NCBI GenBank assembly: GCA_019358835.1
Contig: JAHHIH010000020.1
Coordinates: 48,048 to 112,047, forward strand
Reading direction: 5' to 3'
From: Tildeniella torsiva UHER 1998/13D
GTDB lineage: Bacteria > Cyanobacteriota > Cyanobacteriia > Phormidesmidales > Phormidesmidaceae
Length of the DNA: 64,000 nucleotides
Numbering within the stretch: position 1 is the first letter of the stretch; every line of letters starts with the position of its first letter. The position numbers and the translations under genes were made by a program. Positions 63,051 through 64,000 of this stretch are shown here, one piece after another. A model generated the notes under the pieces. It was given only the letters and a program-made list of their open reading frames with translations. It was not told where the DNA came from and searched no databases.

Positions 63051-63127
63051 CACAGCTGTTCATTACTACGATGAAAAACTTGGACGATTCATCCGTCAAG
63101 ACACTATTAGTTTTGAAGGAGGAGATG

Positions 63128-63778
63128 CTAAATTTTATTTAGTAAACTCCTTTTGTTATTAATAGCAGAGGTAAGAGTAGGCTCAATCGAGAGCGCTCTT
63201 TCATAGGACTCTAAAGCTTCGGTATATTGTCCAAGCTTTTCTAAGGTTATACCCCGATTGTTCCAAGTGGCAGCATTGCTCGAATTGATATCTAGTGATC
63301 TGTTGTAGGAGGTCATGGCTTCATCATAACGACATAGTTGATGTAAGGCCATACCTTTACCATTCCAAATCTCAGAATTGTCTGGGTCAATTTCTAATGC
63401 TTTTTCAAAAGATTCTAGTGAGTCTTGATTGCGATTTAAATTAAAAAAGACATTACCTAACCCGCCCCAAACAGCTATATCATCTGGCTCAAGTGCCAAT
63501 GCTTTGTAATGAGATTTTAACGCTTCTTGGTAATGACCTAACTCGTTCAAGACATGTCCTCTGTTACCCCAGGTAGCAGCATATTCTGGAGAAATACCTA
63601 TTGCTTTGTCATAAGATAAGACTGCTTCTTCATAGCGCCTTAAACTACGCAAAGTGTTACCTCGACCAAACCAGGTGCTGGCATCGCTTGAGTCAATTTT
63701 CAGTGATTCGTCGAATGCTACAAGTGCTTCTTCGAAGTAGCCAGAACTCCGCAAACAATAACCTTCTTCACGCCACAT
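63128..63778 (-). CDS. TPR-repeat protein, possibly 5'-truncated
   Basis: A 216-residue protein made of about six tetratricopeptide repeats, with words such as WFGRGNTLRSLRRYEEAVLS, WGNRGHVLNELGHYQEALKS and WNNRGITLEKLGQYTEALES. It has no other domain. The ATG at 63778 lies at the first residue of a repeat. The same frame stays open for 123 bases upstream (NWDAPDKNRV, then VCKQFLDSSLNTSV) but offers no ATG, GTG or TTG start. The product may be an N-terminally shortened remnant of a larger TPR protein. No partner gene identifies its role. Confidence 0.72.
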   Translation of the reverse strand: MWREEGYCLRSSGYFEEALVAFDESLKIDSSDASTWFGRGNTLRSLRRYEEAVLSYDKAIGISPEYAATWGNRGHVLNELGHYQEALKSHYKALALEPDDIAVWGGLGNVFFNLNRNQDSLESFEKALEIDPDNSEIWNGKGMALHQLCRYDEAMTSYNRSLDINSSNAATWNNRGITLEKLGQYTEALESYERALSIEPTLTSAINNKRSLLNKI

Positions 63779-63971
63779 GACTGAAGTATTGAGGCTGGAA
63801 TCTAAAAATTGTTTGCAAACAACTTGATGTTCTTTTCTGCGTGTGAAAAATGTGCTTTTGACTCTGTTTTTATCGGGTGCATCCCAGTTATGTAATGAGC
63901 ATTAATGCTTATGTTGGGATGGCGGTACGAGCGCTAAGCTTTGGGCACTGTTCGCGCTAGTAGTCAGCCTC

Positions 63972-64000
63972 ATGGATGCATCCAAACAAGCCCGCCTGAA
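63972..64000 (+). CDS. Possible start of a gene (runs off right edge)
   Basis: ATG at 63972 opens MDASKQARL, nine codons before the edge. This resembles the N-terminus of short helix-turn-helix antitoxin-like proteins in cyanobacteria, which often begin with a similar KxxRLExAGW sequence, but nine residues cannot establish it. No ribosome site is clear. The region just before it (63898-63909) is the palindrome AGCATTAATGCT. Confidence 0.35.

Overview
This 64-kb window is chromosomal DNA from a cyanobacterium. The evidence is a split DnaE polymerase ending in an N-terminal split intein, the cytochrome b6f genes petB, petD and petM, the photosystem II assembly factor ycf39, a PatD-like gene, and the octamer GCGATCGC (HIP1) scattered through genes on both strands. 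The moderately high GC content, the short intergenic repeat words and the gene set suggest a filamentous Leptolyngbya/Nodosilinea-like lineage; the lineage is an inference. I see no rRNA operon, CRISPR array, transposase or prophage.

Layout. 1-7 kb: a partial unknown gene, dnaE-N with its split intein, a GT-C-like membrane protein, and a C-terminal processing protease overlapping an HD phosphohydrolase. 7-9 kb: the petB-petD operon with a clear terminator, then an RsbW-type kinase. 9-16 kb: a glycosyltransferase, small membrane proteins, peptide deformylase, an exported M23 peptidase, a peroxiredoxin-like protein lacking the usual cysteine site, DUF1622 and a CBS/CorC protein. 16-25 kb: ureE-ureF, ispG, a degenerate metallo-beta-lactamase-fold protein, a site-2 protease, a purine permease, and an M48 protease whose reading frame ends inside tRNA-Leu(CAA). 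25-32 kb: an orphan ParA, a second site-2 protease, cimA, a frameshifted ferredoxin, a tandem-ATPase peptide ABC protein, a zinc-ribbon protein and a PatD-like gene. 32-37 kb: Rel (p)ppGpp enzyme, purK and uraD. 37-40 kb: two glycosyltransferases separated by strong hairpins. 40-46 kb: an ABC-type ATPase, pdxA, petM (34 codons), ycf39, a TIR-domain protein and perR. 46-50 kb: a type II peroxiredoxin divergent from perR, a diflavin disulfide oxidoreductase-like protein, NrtS, an acetyltransferase, an SDR and a VOC protein. 50-58 kb: an ABC exporter, a DUF218 protein, an iron-type permease and a GH116 glycosidase. 58-59 kb: two divergent toxin-antitoxin pairs (HicBA and a YoeB type). 59-64 kb: DUF4230, a GST, GlcE, a methyltransferase-like protein, a TPR protein and a possible gene start at the right edge.

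Most genes are housekeeping or photosynthetic. A redox/peroxide-stress cluster (perR, peroxiredoxin, disulfide oxidoreductase) has a candidate operator: a 31-bp dyad in the perR-peroxiredoxin gap. The accessory content is modest: the TIR protein, the two toxin-antitoxin pairs and a TPR gene with no visible start for its upstream frame. The least expected observations are the protease/tRNA overlap, the frameshifted ferredoxin behind an intact promoter, a 35-codon membrane ORF near tRNA-Leu, and several families of short repeats in the gaps between genes.
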